From Loxodes magnus (taxonomy: Eukaryota; Ciliophora; Karyorelictea; Loxodida; Loxodidae): a stretch of 64,000 nt of DNA. Position 1 is the stretch's first letter; every line of letters starts with the position of its first letter. Under the pieces are notes generated by a model. The model worked only from the letters and a program-made list of their open reading frames with translations. It was not told the origin of the DNA and made no database searches. The stretch covers positions 124,001 through 188,000 of the forward strand of contig CAMPDV010000224.1 of the NCBI GenBank assembly GCA_946699065.1. Direction: 5' to 3'. The position numbers and the translations under genes are program-made. Below are positions 1 to 11,066 of the stretch, piece by piece.

Positions 1-554
1 CGACTGTGAAATATGAAACCATTTTTAATAGGATAGTTATTATCCTTTTTAAATAGAAATATACTTCAAAGATACTATGGGTATTTTATATAAGTTATTG
101 AAATACAATTATATGCTTTCAAAATAAAAACCAATAAATATGGAATTTTAATTAGAAGTTTAATTAAGAGAGCTTTAATCATATAAATCAGGATATATTA
201 TAAAGACTAAGTTAAATTAAAGTAAGTTTAACTATAATATAAATACTCATGGTTGATTAAAAATTATATAGATAAGCAAATAATTAAGTTTAATATCCTT
301 ATAAGCAGCTATCTACCTTTTAGTAAATTAATACTATTATTTGCTTATAGGTCTAATTTAGTTTTAACTCACAATGCTTTAACTTTATCCTGAGAATAGT
401 AGATTAAAAGTAAAAATAGGATAAGGATAAATAAATTAGCTTATAGATAAATGTTTTTAAGGCTTAAGAATATTTTATTTCTGTATAGCATTGTGTGAAT
501 TAACTACCTTTAATTCATAGCAATATTTCAATTATTAGTTTATTTACTCTTTAT
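1..554. other. AT-rich stretch without supported gene
   Basis: No frame here has convincing coding composition. It probably holds the 5' flank of the membrane-protein gene that starts near 555. A weak inverted repeat is present: CACAATGCT near 371 pairs with AGCATTGTG near 486. Confidence 0.4.
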
Positions 555-2777
555 ATGTTAATAAAAATGAGATATAATGATGTCAATTTCAATTAGTTTC
601 ACCATAGATAAATGCTTAAAACTATATAGAATCATTTCCCTTAGAAAAAGCTTCGTAGATTTTCTCAGTTTGGTGTAATATTATAACATTTCTACCTATG
701 TTCTCTTCGACTGCCAAATTTTACGTATTGAAATAAAATTCTGATTATTGCCGAATATTTATTAATGTGACTTCTTTAGATTTCTTCAAACTTAGAAATT
801 AAACTTTTTCCTTTCAGTATCTTAAATCTATAATGTTACCCTCAGAGTAACATACAGCTTATTTATTTTATTTCAGAATTTCTAATTTTTAGTCTTTTAT
901 TTATTACGGACATTCCAACAGAATCATGCGAGATGTCCTTTATTTTAACAATACCAGCATTAGGTCCTATCTTCTTTATTATCCTTGTTGGATATATATC
1001 TGGCTCAGTATCATTGGAGCATTATTAGATAATAATTAAAAAAGCATTCAATGATATAGGAAATAGACATATTTATCATCCTGCTTATTTAAATAATATT
1101 CTAGTTTCTTTCATATAAGAATGATTACTTAATTCATTTTAAGGTTTTAGTTTTCTTATTCTATTAAAGTTATACTAGATAGCAAACTAGAAATTCGCTC
1201 CTTAAGCGTTAGTAATTACATTGTTAGCTATTAATTTTCTTCTTTCGTACTTAGGAGTTTTTAGAGAGTCATTTATTAAGATTATCCTGATTATACTTTT
1301 TCCTTTGTCTGTAGGTTTTTTAATAGAAGCTTTCCATTTATAGTATAATTACAATAATTTAATCCAAGCTTATTTTACCTAATAAACTAAATGGACATAA
1401 ATAAACTAATTAAAAAGCTATAAATAAAGCAAATGGACTCATTAAGATAGTATACTACTAATTAGTCTTAAGTTTAAATAAGAATGGAGTTAAGGTTCAT
1501 TACTACTTAATTAAGAAGTATAGTAGGAAGAATTATATCTACATGTATATAAACGCTTAAGTAGAATCTAGGGAGACAACTAAATTCCAGATAAGCTTCG
1601 CTAATTATTTCTTATGACATAGAGGATATTAATTAGGATATGCTTGCTCATCCTTCTTTAAATCACATCAATTTCTTATTAATAAAGTATAATCCTAGTT
1701 TTAATGATAAAATTAATTTTAGGCCAGTATAAAGAATAAACTACCATCAAAGATTTTAATTTGTGAAGCATCAAAAATTATTTTGGGATTAAAGTATCGC
1801 TATAGATTAAAATCAAAACATAGCTAACTACCTTTCATCCTTAGATGCTAAAATAAGTTTTTAAACTAGAGAAGGAAATACTACAGCCCAACTTATATTA
1901 TTAGGTTTCTAACTTATAAACTGCTTAGTTATAACTAACTTATTTAAACTCTACTCATAAAAGGTAAATTGAATCATTGAACAGTCAGTTATTTAATAGA
2001 AAAGCAGAGTTAAGATTTTACAAAAAGATAGATTGGTAAATTTCAACTACCGAAAAATGATTTGATTACACTTAAAAAGCAAAAATAGAAATAATGAATT
2101 AAATATTTTAAAAATAGCTAAATGTTTCATATTTTAGTTAAAAAGGAACTATAAAAATGTCTTAGAAGATAAATGAATACATAGAAGAAATCAAGTACTT
2201 CAGAAGGCTGTTGTTGACTGAATAGATTGTGTAAGCGAAGAAAGAAAACGGGACTTAACATGAGTTAATTATGGAAAAAATGAAAAAGAAGATAAGGGTT
2301 AATGATTAAAAATAAAATTTGCATATATTTAAGACAAATACAGACTAATAAGTCAAACTAAGTCATACTTCATTAAATTTAAAGGAGATAGAAGAACTTG
2401 AAGAAGAAACATTTGGAACTCCAAAGATATAACCTAATACTTTTACGAATAATGAATAAATTTATTTCTTTACAGATAGCAAAATAGATTAATAGCCTAG
2501 TTAAAGTTAATTATCAGATAGCCCAAAGAATTATCTTGAAAATGATAATAACTTAACGGACTAAGATCAGATAAAAAAAGCCAAGCAATTTAATTAATTA
2601 AATTTAAGATTCAAGGAGAAAAAGAAATTAGATGATAAGAGCAGCAAATAAAAAGAAATATGGCAAGTTGTCTATATCAATGCTTTTATTTTCTTCATAG
2701 CAGTTCTTATATTTAGTACCAAGGCCTATTTTTCATAGCAAGTTAGTCAATAATTTTCCTTTTTTTAATTTAATTGA
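555..2777 (+). CDS. multipass membrane protein, function unknown
   Basis: With TAA/TAG as Gln and TGA as Trp, one frame stays coherent from ATG 555 (alternatives 567 and 933) to a TGA at 2775-2777, giving about 740 residues. The first third is hydrophobic with several likely membrane segments, for example around the stretch IFFIILVGYISGS. The second half is charged and Gln/Lys/Glu-rich, fitting a cytoplasmic coiled-coil region. A last hydrophobic segment (VVYINAFIFFIAVLIF) lies about 30 residues before the end. I do not recognise the family. The start is uncertain because no upstream stop can bound the frame. Confidence 0.55.
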
Positions 2778-3046
2778 TTTCGTTAATACTTTTTAATCAG
2801 TAAAAATTGTCTTTAGAGAAGCAAAATTGGCTTACAAGATTAAAAATAAAATTAAACTATCTAGTAAAAAATCTAATGAAAGTATGTTTTTGGAAGTAAT
2901 AAAATGAGTTATGATTATTCAAATAAATGATGATTAATTGGTTTTACTCTTTGAAATTTTACTTGAATTGGATATAAAAAAATAGAATTGCAAGATTGCT
3001 AAATAGCTTTAATTCTACAATCAGTTGTTCTTAAGTTAATGATATA

Positions 3047-3718
3047 TCAGAATCCTTAAAATTGCTTACTGCTTTGAAATAAATATCGCTTTTCCATTCT
3101 CATAACTTTTTTAGCTTCTTTTGATGAATACTATTAGCATAGATGCTTTAGTTATTTTACTTAGTTGAAACTATGATTGTATCTTAAAGAGTTAGAAGTA
3201 GAAAATTTAATTTTAACTCATTATTAGGTCAATTTTTAAGACAGTACTATGAAAATTTTATTCTTCTATTTGATTACCAAATTGAAAAGTTTAAACTTTC
3301 AATTTCTTCCAATTGTTTACAATTCAAATACTATCCAAAACTAATTTTTACTTCTTAATCCACTTTTTTATTTCAAGCAATACTAAATTTCATCAGGGTA
3401 TACTAAGCTATATATAGTAGCGACTTATTAAAACTAAGTTAGTTCCTTGACTATTTTATTCAATAAATATTGATATTTACCTTCTTTTAATCTCTTATTC
3501 AGCCAAATTGAATTGCGTTTAATTTTTCTACTATCAACAGTAAATCTAACTTTAACATTAACCAGCTAAATACTTTTTAAAGTCTCTTTTTTTAGTTTTT
3601 GAGTATCATAAATTACCTTAATAGCATTATAACGGATCTAAAGCCTCTCATATGACTATTATATTCTGATGATTGAAATTCTAATAATTAGACTAACTGA
3701 TTTATACTTCTATTACAT
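3047..3718 (-). CDS. hypothetical basic protein
   Basis: A 223-residue frame runs from ATG 3718-3716 to TGA 3049-3047. It is Lys/Arg/Gln-rich and ends in a clearly charged tail (KEAKKVMRMEKRYLFQ). The purine-rich coding strand supports this orientation. A rival plus-strand reading starting near 3126 is more hydrophobic and Trp-rich and looks less like a gene. No family recognised; the evidence is composition and closing start and stop only. Confidence 0.4.
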
Positions 3719-3961
3719 GCCTATTTATGTGAATAATATAGAAGTAGTACATTTATTGTAGTTATTGTATTTAAAAATTGCTACTAAGGTAAAAGTAACA
3801 TTTTGTAGGAGAGTAATGTCTTTTTATCTATTCACCATCATCTACTATCTACTTTGGATAGGATAAACTTAAATACCTAGTCATTTTATCTTCACTAATA
3901 AAACTTAAGGCTAATTTAAAGTCGTAAAAAGATAGCAAAGGGAATAGAAGGGAGAAGGGAA

Positions 3962-5599
3962 ATGTAGTATGGTAAAGCTAGAAGAGTTGAAGAGTATTAG
4001 GATTTAAGAGTTTTATTTACTTAATCAATGAAATAGATTCTTTGGTCTGATTTGGTAATTTTAGAATTAAAAATGAAGCCTAAAAAAGTGAGATTTAATG
4101 ATTAGCAATATTAAGAAAGCACTCAGTCTAAATAGGTTTCTAACGTTTTCTAAGAAAACTTAGTTCCTTTAAAGTGTAAGTGTTAAAATTTTTACGACAC
4201 TGAGTTTCACGATCCAGTTAAATTAGATTGCAATCATTATATCTGCCTCTAATGCGCTTTGAAGAAGTTGAGAGAAAGTGATTAAATTATCTGTCCTTAT
4301 GATAATAAAGTAACTGTTACTAGCCCAGCGTAGCTACATATTGATAAAAGAGTAACAGAAATAGCTAAATAGTTCAAAGATATCATATGTGATGACCATG
4401 GCATTGCAAAAGCCTATTTTTGTGATACTGACAATACTTTTATCTGCGAGTATTGTAGAAATACTTAAAAACACTTCTAGCACCAAGTTTTAGATTCTAA
4501 CAGAATGGTTTATAAAATTCAGCAGGTATTCGCTAATCATTTTCGTAGAATTTAGAAAATAGTTCATTCCCTTGAACAAGGAATAACTCATCTAAAGAAA
4601 CAGAAAGATCTGGTAGATGACAAGAGTAATGACTATCTAGAGCAAATTTAAAAGTAAAACGATCAAATTCTGAAGGAACTGATTATTCATAGAATTTCGA
4701 TGTAGGACAAGTTTAAGAACAAATGCTAGTAATTAAAAATAGAGATTGATGATTAAATACAGCAGCACTAGAAAATAATTGAACAGATAAAGCAAAGCTA
4801 GTAAGTTCCTGATATGAATAATATGGTTGATGTTATAAAGTTCTGGTAATTCTAGGAGAACAGAGAACAGAATATTTAACTGTAGTAAGTGTAAGTAATA
4901 AACTATGAAACTACTTCAGATCTATAAAATATACTGAACTGGCTTTATAATTAATTTTAGTTCAAGCTTAATAGGGAAAATGCTAACATTGATTTAAAAA
5001 TTACTCCAATCAAGTAGATCAAAATAAAAGAAGAAACTGATGTTTCTTAGAAAATGCAAAAGGAACTTCAAAGATACAAGAATAAGATTAATCCCATTGC
5101 TCTCTAGCTTTACGATAAGTTAGAGCCGTTTCAATGAGAGTAGCATGAATTTGAATCAACGGACAAGCCTGAATATAGACCTCCTGTAGAATTTGCATCA
5201 GGAGATATTTATATTGGAGAATGATTTGAAAACTTTAAGCATGGTAAAGGCATTTTGATCTATAGTAGCGGAAATATTTATGAAGGTTACAGAATTAAAA
5301 ATAAGAAACACGGATTTGGAAGATACATTTGATATGATGGAGACTTTTACACTGGAAACTGAGCTGAAGACAAATAAAACGGATATGGAATTTATAAACT
5401 TTCAAACGGAGAAAGATATGAAGGAGAGTTTAAAGATGGAAAATATCATGGAAAAGGTATTTATTTCTGAGAAAACGGAGAGAAGCTAGAAGGATAGTGA
5501 TATGCTGCAAAAAGTAATGGTTGGGCAATATTTACTTACGCTGATGGGAGTTAAGTGAGAAAGTACTACTTAGAGGGAAAGTTAGTCAAACAAAATTGA
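3962..5599 (+). CDS. RING / B-box / coiled-coil / MORN-repeat protein
   Basis: About 545 residues. A RING-type zinc site lies near residues 71-112 (CKCQ, then LDCNHYICLQC, then ICPYD). A B-box-like zinc site follows near 135-175 (ICDDHG...CDTD...CEYC...H..H). Next comes a long Gln/Lys-rich coiled coil, then about five MORN repeats in the last 120 residues (for example YEGYRIKNKKHGFG and YTGNWAEDKQNGYG). Three MORN tryptophans or aromatic sites are TGA codons. This is a TRIM-like ubiquitin-ligase architecture with MORN repeats, which in ciliates often bind membrane or cortical structures, so an E3 role at the cortex is an inference. The stop is ambiguous: TGA 5597-5599 is chosen, but reading it as Trp gives a stop at 5797. 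Confidence 0.85.
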
Positions 5600-5828
5600 G
5601 TCAATAGTGATTAGGAAATCTTAGAACCTAAAATGTTTAATAATTTAAATTAAATCAGATAATTACTTATTATAAGCAAAGTCATTTACTTTTCAATTTC
5701 TTCTTTAATAAGGCAATAAACTTAGAAAGGAAAACCATAGCTTCAAATCAAAATTTAAGATTATCATAATAAGGAATTGAATATAAAATACCATTGAAAT
5801 TAATTTATAGTACTCAAAAAGAATTTCT

Positions 5829-6413
5829 ATGTCTTCTAAATAAGGAGCATCTTATTAGTGTGCACTTATTAAGTGAATATTATTTAAAAAAGTATTAAAA
5901 AAGCATCAATAATAAGTACTAGAAAGGTATTAAAATAAAAAGTCGGTACATTTTCTAAAAAAGAGAATGGCTTTTATAAAAAAGTTACTTATCATAAACA
6001 TACTTGGGGTTAAAGAGTTTTCCTTATATGATAGACTTAGATTTAAATCTTCGGTTTATTGCACTTATTCAATGTAAACTATGATTAGAGTAATATAAAT
6101 GATACTATGAACTAAAAATTTAAACTTCTTCTTAGTTTAAATTATATGGGATTTAAATAAGTAAGAGCAACGTTCTAAAAGATAAGCTTATTATTTTTAA
6201 ATCTAGAATGGTTAAGATTTTTTAAAATATAGATGGGAATATTAAAAGATATATCCTTATAAGATTTTGAAATTAAGAGTAAAAATTACTAAGAAAATTC
6301 TATTTTTAATGTAATCAAATAATTGGTTCTAATTACTATTTTTAATTATTCTAAATTTGACTAATTTTGTATAGCGAAAAGTTGATAAAATAAAAGAGTA
6401 TTAAGAAAGCTGA
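5829..6413 (+). CDS. weak ORF, possible small basic protein
   Basis: A frame of 194 residues closes from ATG 5829 to TGA 6411. Its composition (Lys, Leu, Ile, Gln, Phe) is close to what AT-rich noncoding DNA gives under this code, with few Gly, Ala, Pro, Asp or Glu. It could equally be the intergenic space between the MORN and hydrolase genes. Confidence 0.22.
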
Positions 6414-6534
6414 CAGATAGAAGATTTTATTTTGTGAGAGACTGATAACTGAGCTTATTGTAAAATTGGTTAAGCAGATATATTTGATTAGTACTGGGTG
6501 GTATTTTCATTGCTTTGACTAAATACATAAAATA

Positions 6535-7473
6535 ATGGAAAAATCTTGAGAAGAAATAAAAAGAGCTTAATATATTGAAAAGCAGGAAATACCTTAGGAA
6601 TTCATTAATGCTTAGTTTCCAGTGGTTGACTTTATTGATTTTCATGTTTTTAAGGGTAAAAAATAGTATAAGATAACTACATATAGATATCCAAGTGAAT
6701 AGTAACCTCCTAAAGCAGTTTTGATAGGCATTCATGGATTATTTTCTTATGCAAATAAGCTTGCATACTTTGCTTAGAAATTATCTTAAGCTGGGATTGA
6801 AACAGTAGCTTATGATTAGAGAGGACATGGAAGAAGCGAAGGAGATAGAGGAGTGATAAACAGTGTAAATTAACTTGTTGATGATGCATCAGCTTTTTAT
6901 TAGAAGGTTAGAAGTTTTTACTCACTAGATATTAAAATATTCCTTATGGGAATTAGCCTTGGAGGACATATTGCTTTGAAACTTGAAATTGAGCATCCTG
7001 AATTTCTGTCTGGATTAGTATTACTTTGTCCCGCTATCTCATTAGTTCCATCTCTTAAATCTACTTGGAAAGTCCAAGTAATCAAGAAGTTAGGATGCAT
7101 ATTTCCGTGTATAAAACTAAAAGGGAAATCTTCAAATTCAAGTAGGAATCCAGCTGTTAACGAATGAAATGCTAGTAATCCATTCACTGTGAAAGAGAAG
7201 TTTAAGCTAAGCTCAGCAGCTGCAATAGTTAGTGCAATGCATTAGTTAGACAAACCTGAAGTACTAAAAAAAATTAAAAAGCCTTTTATAGTTTTCTAGG
7301 GTATGAACGATAAAGTGGTAGATTATAGAGGAGCTTAAACTCTTTATAATTCAAGTTAAGAATAGGATAAAACTATTTAGTTACTACCTAACACATGACA
7401 TGACTTAATCCTAGAACCAGAAGGAGAATCCATTCTTCAACAAATTCAAAGTTGGATTTTACAAAGAACCTGA
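6535..7473 (+). CDS. alpha/beta hydrolase, monoglyceride-lipase-like
   Basis: A 312-residue serine hydrolase of the monoacylglycerol lipase / lysophospholipase type. It shows an HG oxyanion motif (IGIHGLFSY), AYDQRGHGRSEG, the nucleophile elbow GISLGG with its serine, a downstream PFIVFQGMNDKVVD carrying the acid, and WHDLILEPE carrying the catalytic histidine. The Trp before that His is TGA. Length matches the family. The expected role is release of fatty acids from monoglycerides or lysophospholipids. ATG 6535 is chosen as the first Met before conserved sequence; the frame could extend further upstream. Confidence 0.9.
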
Positions 7474-8020
7474 AAACTCTACACTAAGGATAATTATCTA
7501 CAATACCAAAGCTAAATTTTACTTTATAAATAAGAGTCGATTAATTATATATCCTTATACTATCAAATAGTGCTTTCAAAGCATTAATAGAATCTAGCTT
7601 AAGTTATTACTACTTAAAGCTTCTTCCGCTCTCTCTTATTTATATTTACTCTTTATTATAAGCCATTTTATAAACTAGGAAATATTGGTTTAGATAATAA
7701 ATCTCAAACTATATATATAAGAAAAAAGCAACTTAAGAAAGCTTGCTTAAAGAATGCTTACATAAAATGAATGATAAAAGGGTAGTTAAATAGATTAAGA
7801 TTAGATACCTTTAATATTGCTTCTTTAAAGAAGCAGAAAAGGAAATAAATAACTACTTTAATTCAAAAATTGTAAGGAAACATCAAATTAATTAATAATA
7901 GAGAATTAAGAAATAAAGGGAATTATTATTAGAGTAGAATTGGGATTAAGAAGAAATGATATTTAATGTGAGGCTTCTTTTTGAAGTTTGTTTGTTTTAA
8001 AAGTTTTTAAATCTAAGGAT
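7474..8020. other. AT-rich intergenic stretch
   Basis: Follows the hydrolase stop. No frame shows family similarity or gene-like composition. It is purine-rich from about 7700 to 7960, but I cannot assign a gene. Confidence 0.4.
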
Positions 8021-8350
8021 ATGATTTATTTATAGAATCCAAGTCAAATCACTTCAACTGATAATCATAAATTCATTAAATTAGCTGAGTTATTTTTCAT
8101 AAGCAAAGGCTTAAGAATAATCTTCCTTAATTTGATTGAACTAAGCTTCCTCTTTTTAAAGATTCATGTCTTATTAAAAAAGGATGCTAGGTTGACTCTT
8201 TCTAAACCAGAAAAAGTAACCGAGAGAAAAGGATGATTGATGATTCGTCCTTTAAAATACCCTTTAGAATGCAGTTAAAGATCTTAAAGATACTCTTTAA
8301 TGAAAAAATTTATTAAAGGAACTAAACTGCCTCATATATACTTAAGATGA
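8021..8350 (+). CDS. weak ORF, possible small protein
   Basis: 109 residues from ATG 8021 to TGA 8348. It has a somewhat better mix than background (KDARLTLSKPEKVTERKG) and one internal TGA read as Trp. It would be convergent with the CMS1-like gene. No family recognised. Confidence 0.28.
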
Positions 8351-8476
8351 AAACTAGACAGTATATAGAAAAGAAAATGATAGAATCTTTCTTATTATAT
8401 AAAATGATAGCTAATAGAAGATATCATTCTTTACTAAATACAATATGCTTTAGATCACTAAAGGAGATTAATATAG

Positions 8477-9349
8477 TCACGGTCTTCTTACTTGAAGTTT
8501 ATAATTGGACTATTAATTAGCGAATTATTAATTTAGCTGTTTTCTTATTACATAAATTCTGGTAAATTCGTTGGTGAATTCCGACAGACTCTTAAGGAGC
8601 TCATTTTTCAGAAAGAGCATGTTGAACATATTGTATCCTTTGACATCAACAGTTAAATCTAGTAATAGTAGTGTAGGTCTGCTTTTGAAATTTAAAGCTT
8701 CATTTTCTAAAAGCTTTAGTAGTCTTCCTGGAGTAGCTATAGCAAAAATTGTCTTGTCTGCAGGAGCCTTCTAGAGTTATGATTCTTATCTCTTAACTTT
8801 GATATGACGTGAGAACAATTTAGCTGCGAAGAAAGCATGCTTTTTAAATTTTTTGAATAGATCCAGACTCTTTTCTGCTGAGTAAGTGATTGCAATTACT
8901 TAACCATTTTAAAACTTAGAGTAAAACTTCTTTACTACAGCTTCACCAGGCTTCTTACTCTTGAAAAATTGCTTTTTTACAAACTTCTTGCCAGTAAATT
9001 TACTCAGATATTCCGCTTGCTTCTGTCTATCTTAGGGTATTTTATTCTCTTTCTTATGCATTTTAACAGTTTTAGGTTCTTTTACTGAAAGTGAAGGTAA
9101 ATCTGCATCTCCGCTTTATTCCATTTTATATTTGTAATGAAAGAAAGGAATTTTAAATTAGTTCTAACTGATTTTAAAGCTAAAATCTAAATAGAAATCT
9201 TCTAAAAAATCTAAGGCATTCTTTACAAACTTTTTCCATTAATATCCTTACATTCTTCTTGGCTTCTTAATATATACTTATATAATCAAAGCTTTAGAAT
9301 CACCAAAGATAACCTTTCTTTTAGTAATTCTTTAAAATAAATAAGTCAT
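8477..9349 (-). CDS. CMS1: CMS1-like ribosome-biogenesis protein
   Basis: 290 residues, close to the 291 of yeast Cms1. The diagnostic block ADKTIFAIATPGRLLKLLE followed by LLLLDLTVDVKGYNM matches the degenerate helicase-like core of the Cms1 family, which is associated with small-subunit rRNA processing in the nucleolus. The N-terminal half is Lys-rich, as in the family. The frame continues upstream of ATG 9124 through coding-like sequence, so ATG 9349-9347 is used. The first 75 residues do not obviously match Cms1, so the true start could be the internal Met. The stop TGA is 8479-8477. Confidence 0.7.
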
Positions 9350-10044
9350 TTAAAAAGAAAGTGCTCAATAGCTAACCTCTACATCACTCTTCCATTGATT
9401 AATACTTATATATAAAATACATTAAAGCAGATAAGAAAAGTTAAATGGCATTATAAGACATCCAATATATTAAATGAGCTTTAAAGCTTTTCTTAAGAAC
9501 AAGTTTTACTATTTCCTACTTCAACTTTTTTACTCGCTTTCTATAAATTCACTTAATATGCAATTTTTGAGTTCAAGAGACAGTAGTTTCATGCCAGCGG
9601 TTGTTTATTCTGGTGTATGATACATTATACACCTTAAAGCTCATATTTATAAGCTCGATAGTCTACGGAAATAAAAATGAACTGAGTATGTTTATATATT
9701 ATAGTATTAGAATGTCTCCTTTTTGTAGTATTGTTTTCTATAGTCTTCTTATAAGCCAAGATTAACAAATTACACTATGTAACAAGAAGATTAATATAGA
9801 TTGGCGTAAATGATACTATCACGGTTTATTAAATTAAACAAGTAGAGATTATTCTAGAATTCTAGTTTAGTATTAAACTTAACTTAACTTCTACTTGCAA
9901 TGTTAGGTAAAAACTTATATATATTGAGATATAAATTAGAAGGGTATATTATTTTTGTGAAATTTGGTTTAAATAAAGTTTAAAAAGGTTTAATTTAGCT
10001 GCTTTAGTTTTATTTCGTTATATTATATAATTCTTGTTATCAAG
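9350..10044. other. AT-rich intergenic stretch between divergent genes
   Basis: Lies between the minus-strand CMS1-like gene and the plus-strand M50-like gene, so it should contain both promoters. No gene is supported and no clear motif was recognised. Confidence 0.4.
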
Positions 10045-10812
10045 ATGTCTGACGCTTAGAAATCTCTTTTTGGCTTGCTTTTAATTCTGGGTATTTCAGC
10101 TGCCCTTGTTTTGTTGGTCGAGGAAAGGATTACTTTTTATGTTTGGTGCATTGCGTTATGGCTACTTGTTTTGAATTTCCATGATTTCGGACATGCTCTT
10201 ATGTATAAATTACTAGGTGGAGGTTTTTCGGGCGCTGGATTAGATTTTAATTGGCTTGGAAGTCCTCATCTCTTATCTCATTATTTAGTCCCATTAGCCA
10301 CTGGAGCAGTTATTAATGTTTACAATCCAGCAGGAGCCGTACATCTAGCAGCTCAATCCCTTGGAAAGTTTAAATAACCTTTAGTTTATTTAGGTGGATC
10401 CTTGATATGCTGGCTTATTGGCATGCTATTATTTGGAATGGTACCAGAACTTTTCAGTGATTAAGGAAAGCTATTTTGGCAAGGATTTAATGTTGCATTA
10501 TTTGCTTCTTGCATGTAGTGTGCATTGTCTATTATTCCAATTCCTCCAAGTGATTGTTTCTTTTTAATAGTTGATGTATTCTTACCTGGCAAAATAAGAG
10601 AGACAATCATGAATCAATTAAATCCTATTACAAGCACTTTAATCTCTATTCTTGTCTATGTAGGCTATTCAGTGCTAGCTTGGATATTCTTATATTCCTT
10701 CTTCTTTGATATTTCAATGGACTTAGCAAGCCTTTTCCATTATGAAGGAAGAGCAGCAGCAGGAGCAGCTGGATTAGACTTTTTTGGATTCTCAAGATAT
10801 CGTCATAACTGA
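10045..10812 (+). CDS. membrane protein resembling M50 / site-2-type metalloprotease
   Basis: 255 residues, almost entirely hydrophobic, with about six membrane segments. A degenerate zinc-binding motif HDFGHA sits in segment two, where M50 enzymes have HExxH. A later IPIPPSDC resembles the M50 segment that supplies the third metal ligand (Asp), and an intermediate YLGGSL is like the M50 Gly-rich turn. The replacement of the catalytic Glu by Asp suggests weak or absent proteolysis, or a different use of the fold. No TGA is used as Trp here; TGG appears instead. ATG 10045 begins MSDAQ. Family assignment is by motif only. Confidence 0.65.
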
Positions 10813-11066
10813 GAAAAGACACTTATTTAATAACTATTTATCAACATCCTTTCCCTTATTTAACTCTCTTCCTACTAATCTATCTAAGATCTTTATATAG
10901 CAGTATCATTATCAAATATCACACTAAGCTTTAAAGCTAATAAAATCCCTAACACAGTACTTATATCCTTACCTCTTTGAAAATCTTAGTTTTCTAGAAG
11001 CTACAGTTTTGCTTAAAGGTATTACTGAGATTTGAATAGTTTAATTTAATAATAAAAGGAAATAAA

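Noticed and set aside
3126..3790. Plus-strand reading MNTISIDALVILLSWNY...
   Set aside because: Trp- and Phe-rich with no clear end; the opposite-strand frame with a proper start, charged tail and TGA is more gene-like.
6427..6735. 102-residue minus-strand ORF
   Set aside because: Antisense to the N-terminal part of the hydrolase gene and Phe/Tyr/Leu-rich, as shadows of AT-rich genes are.
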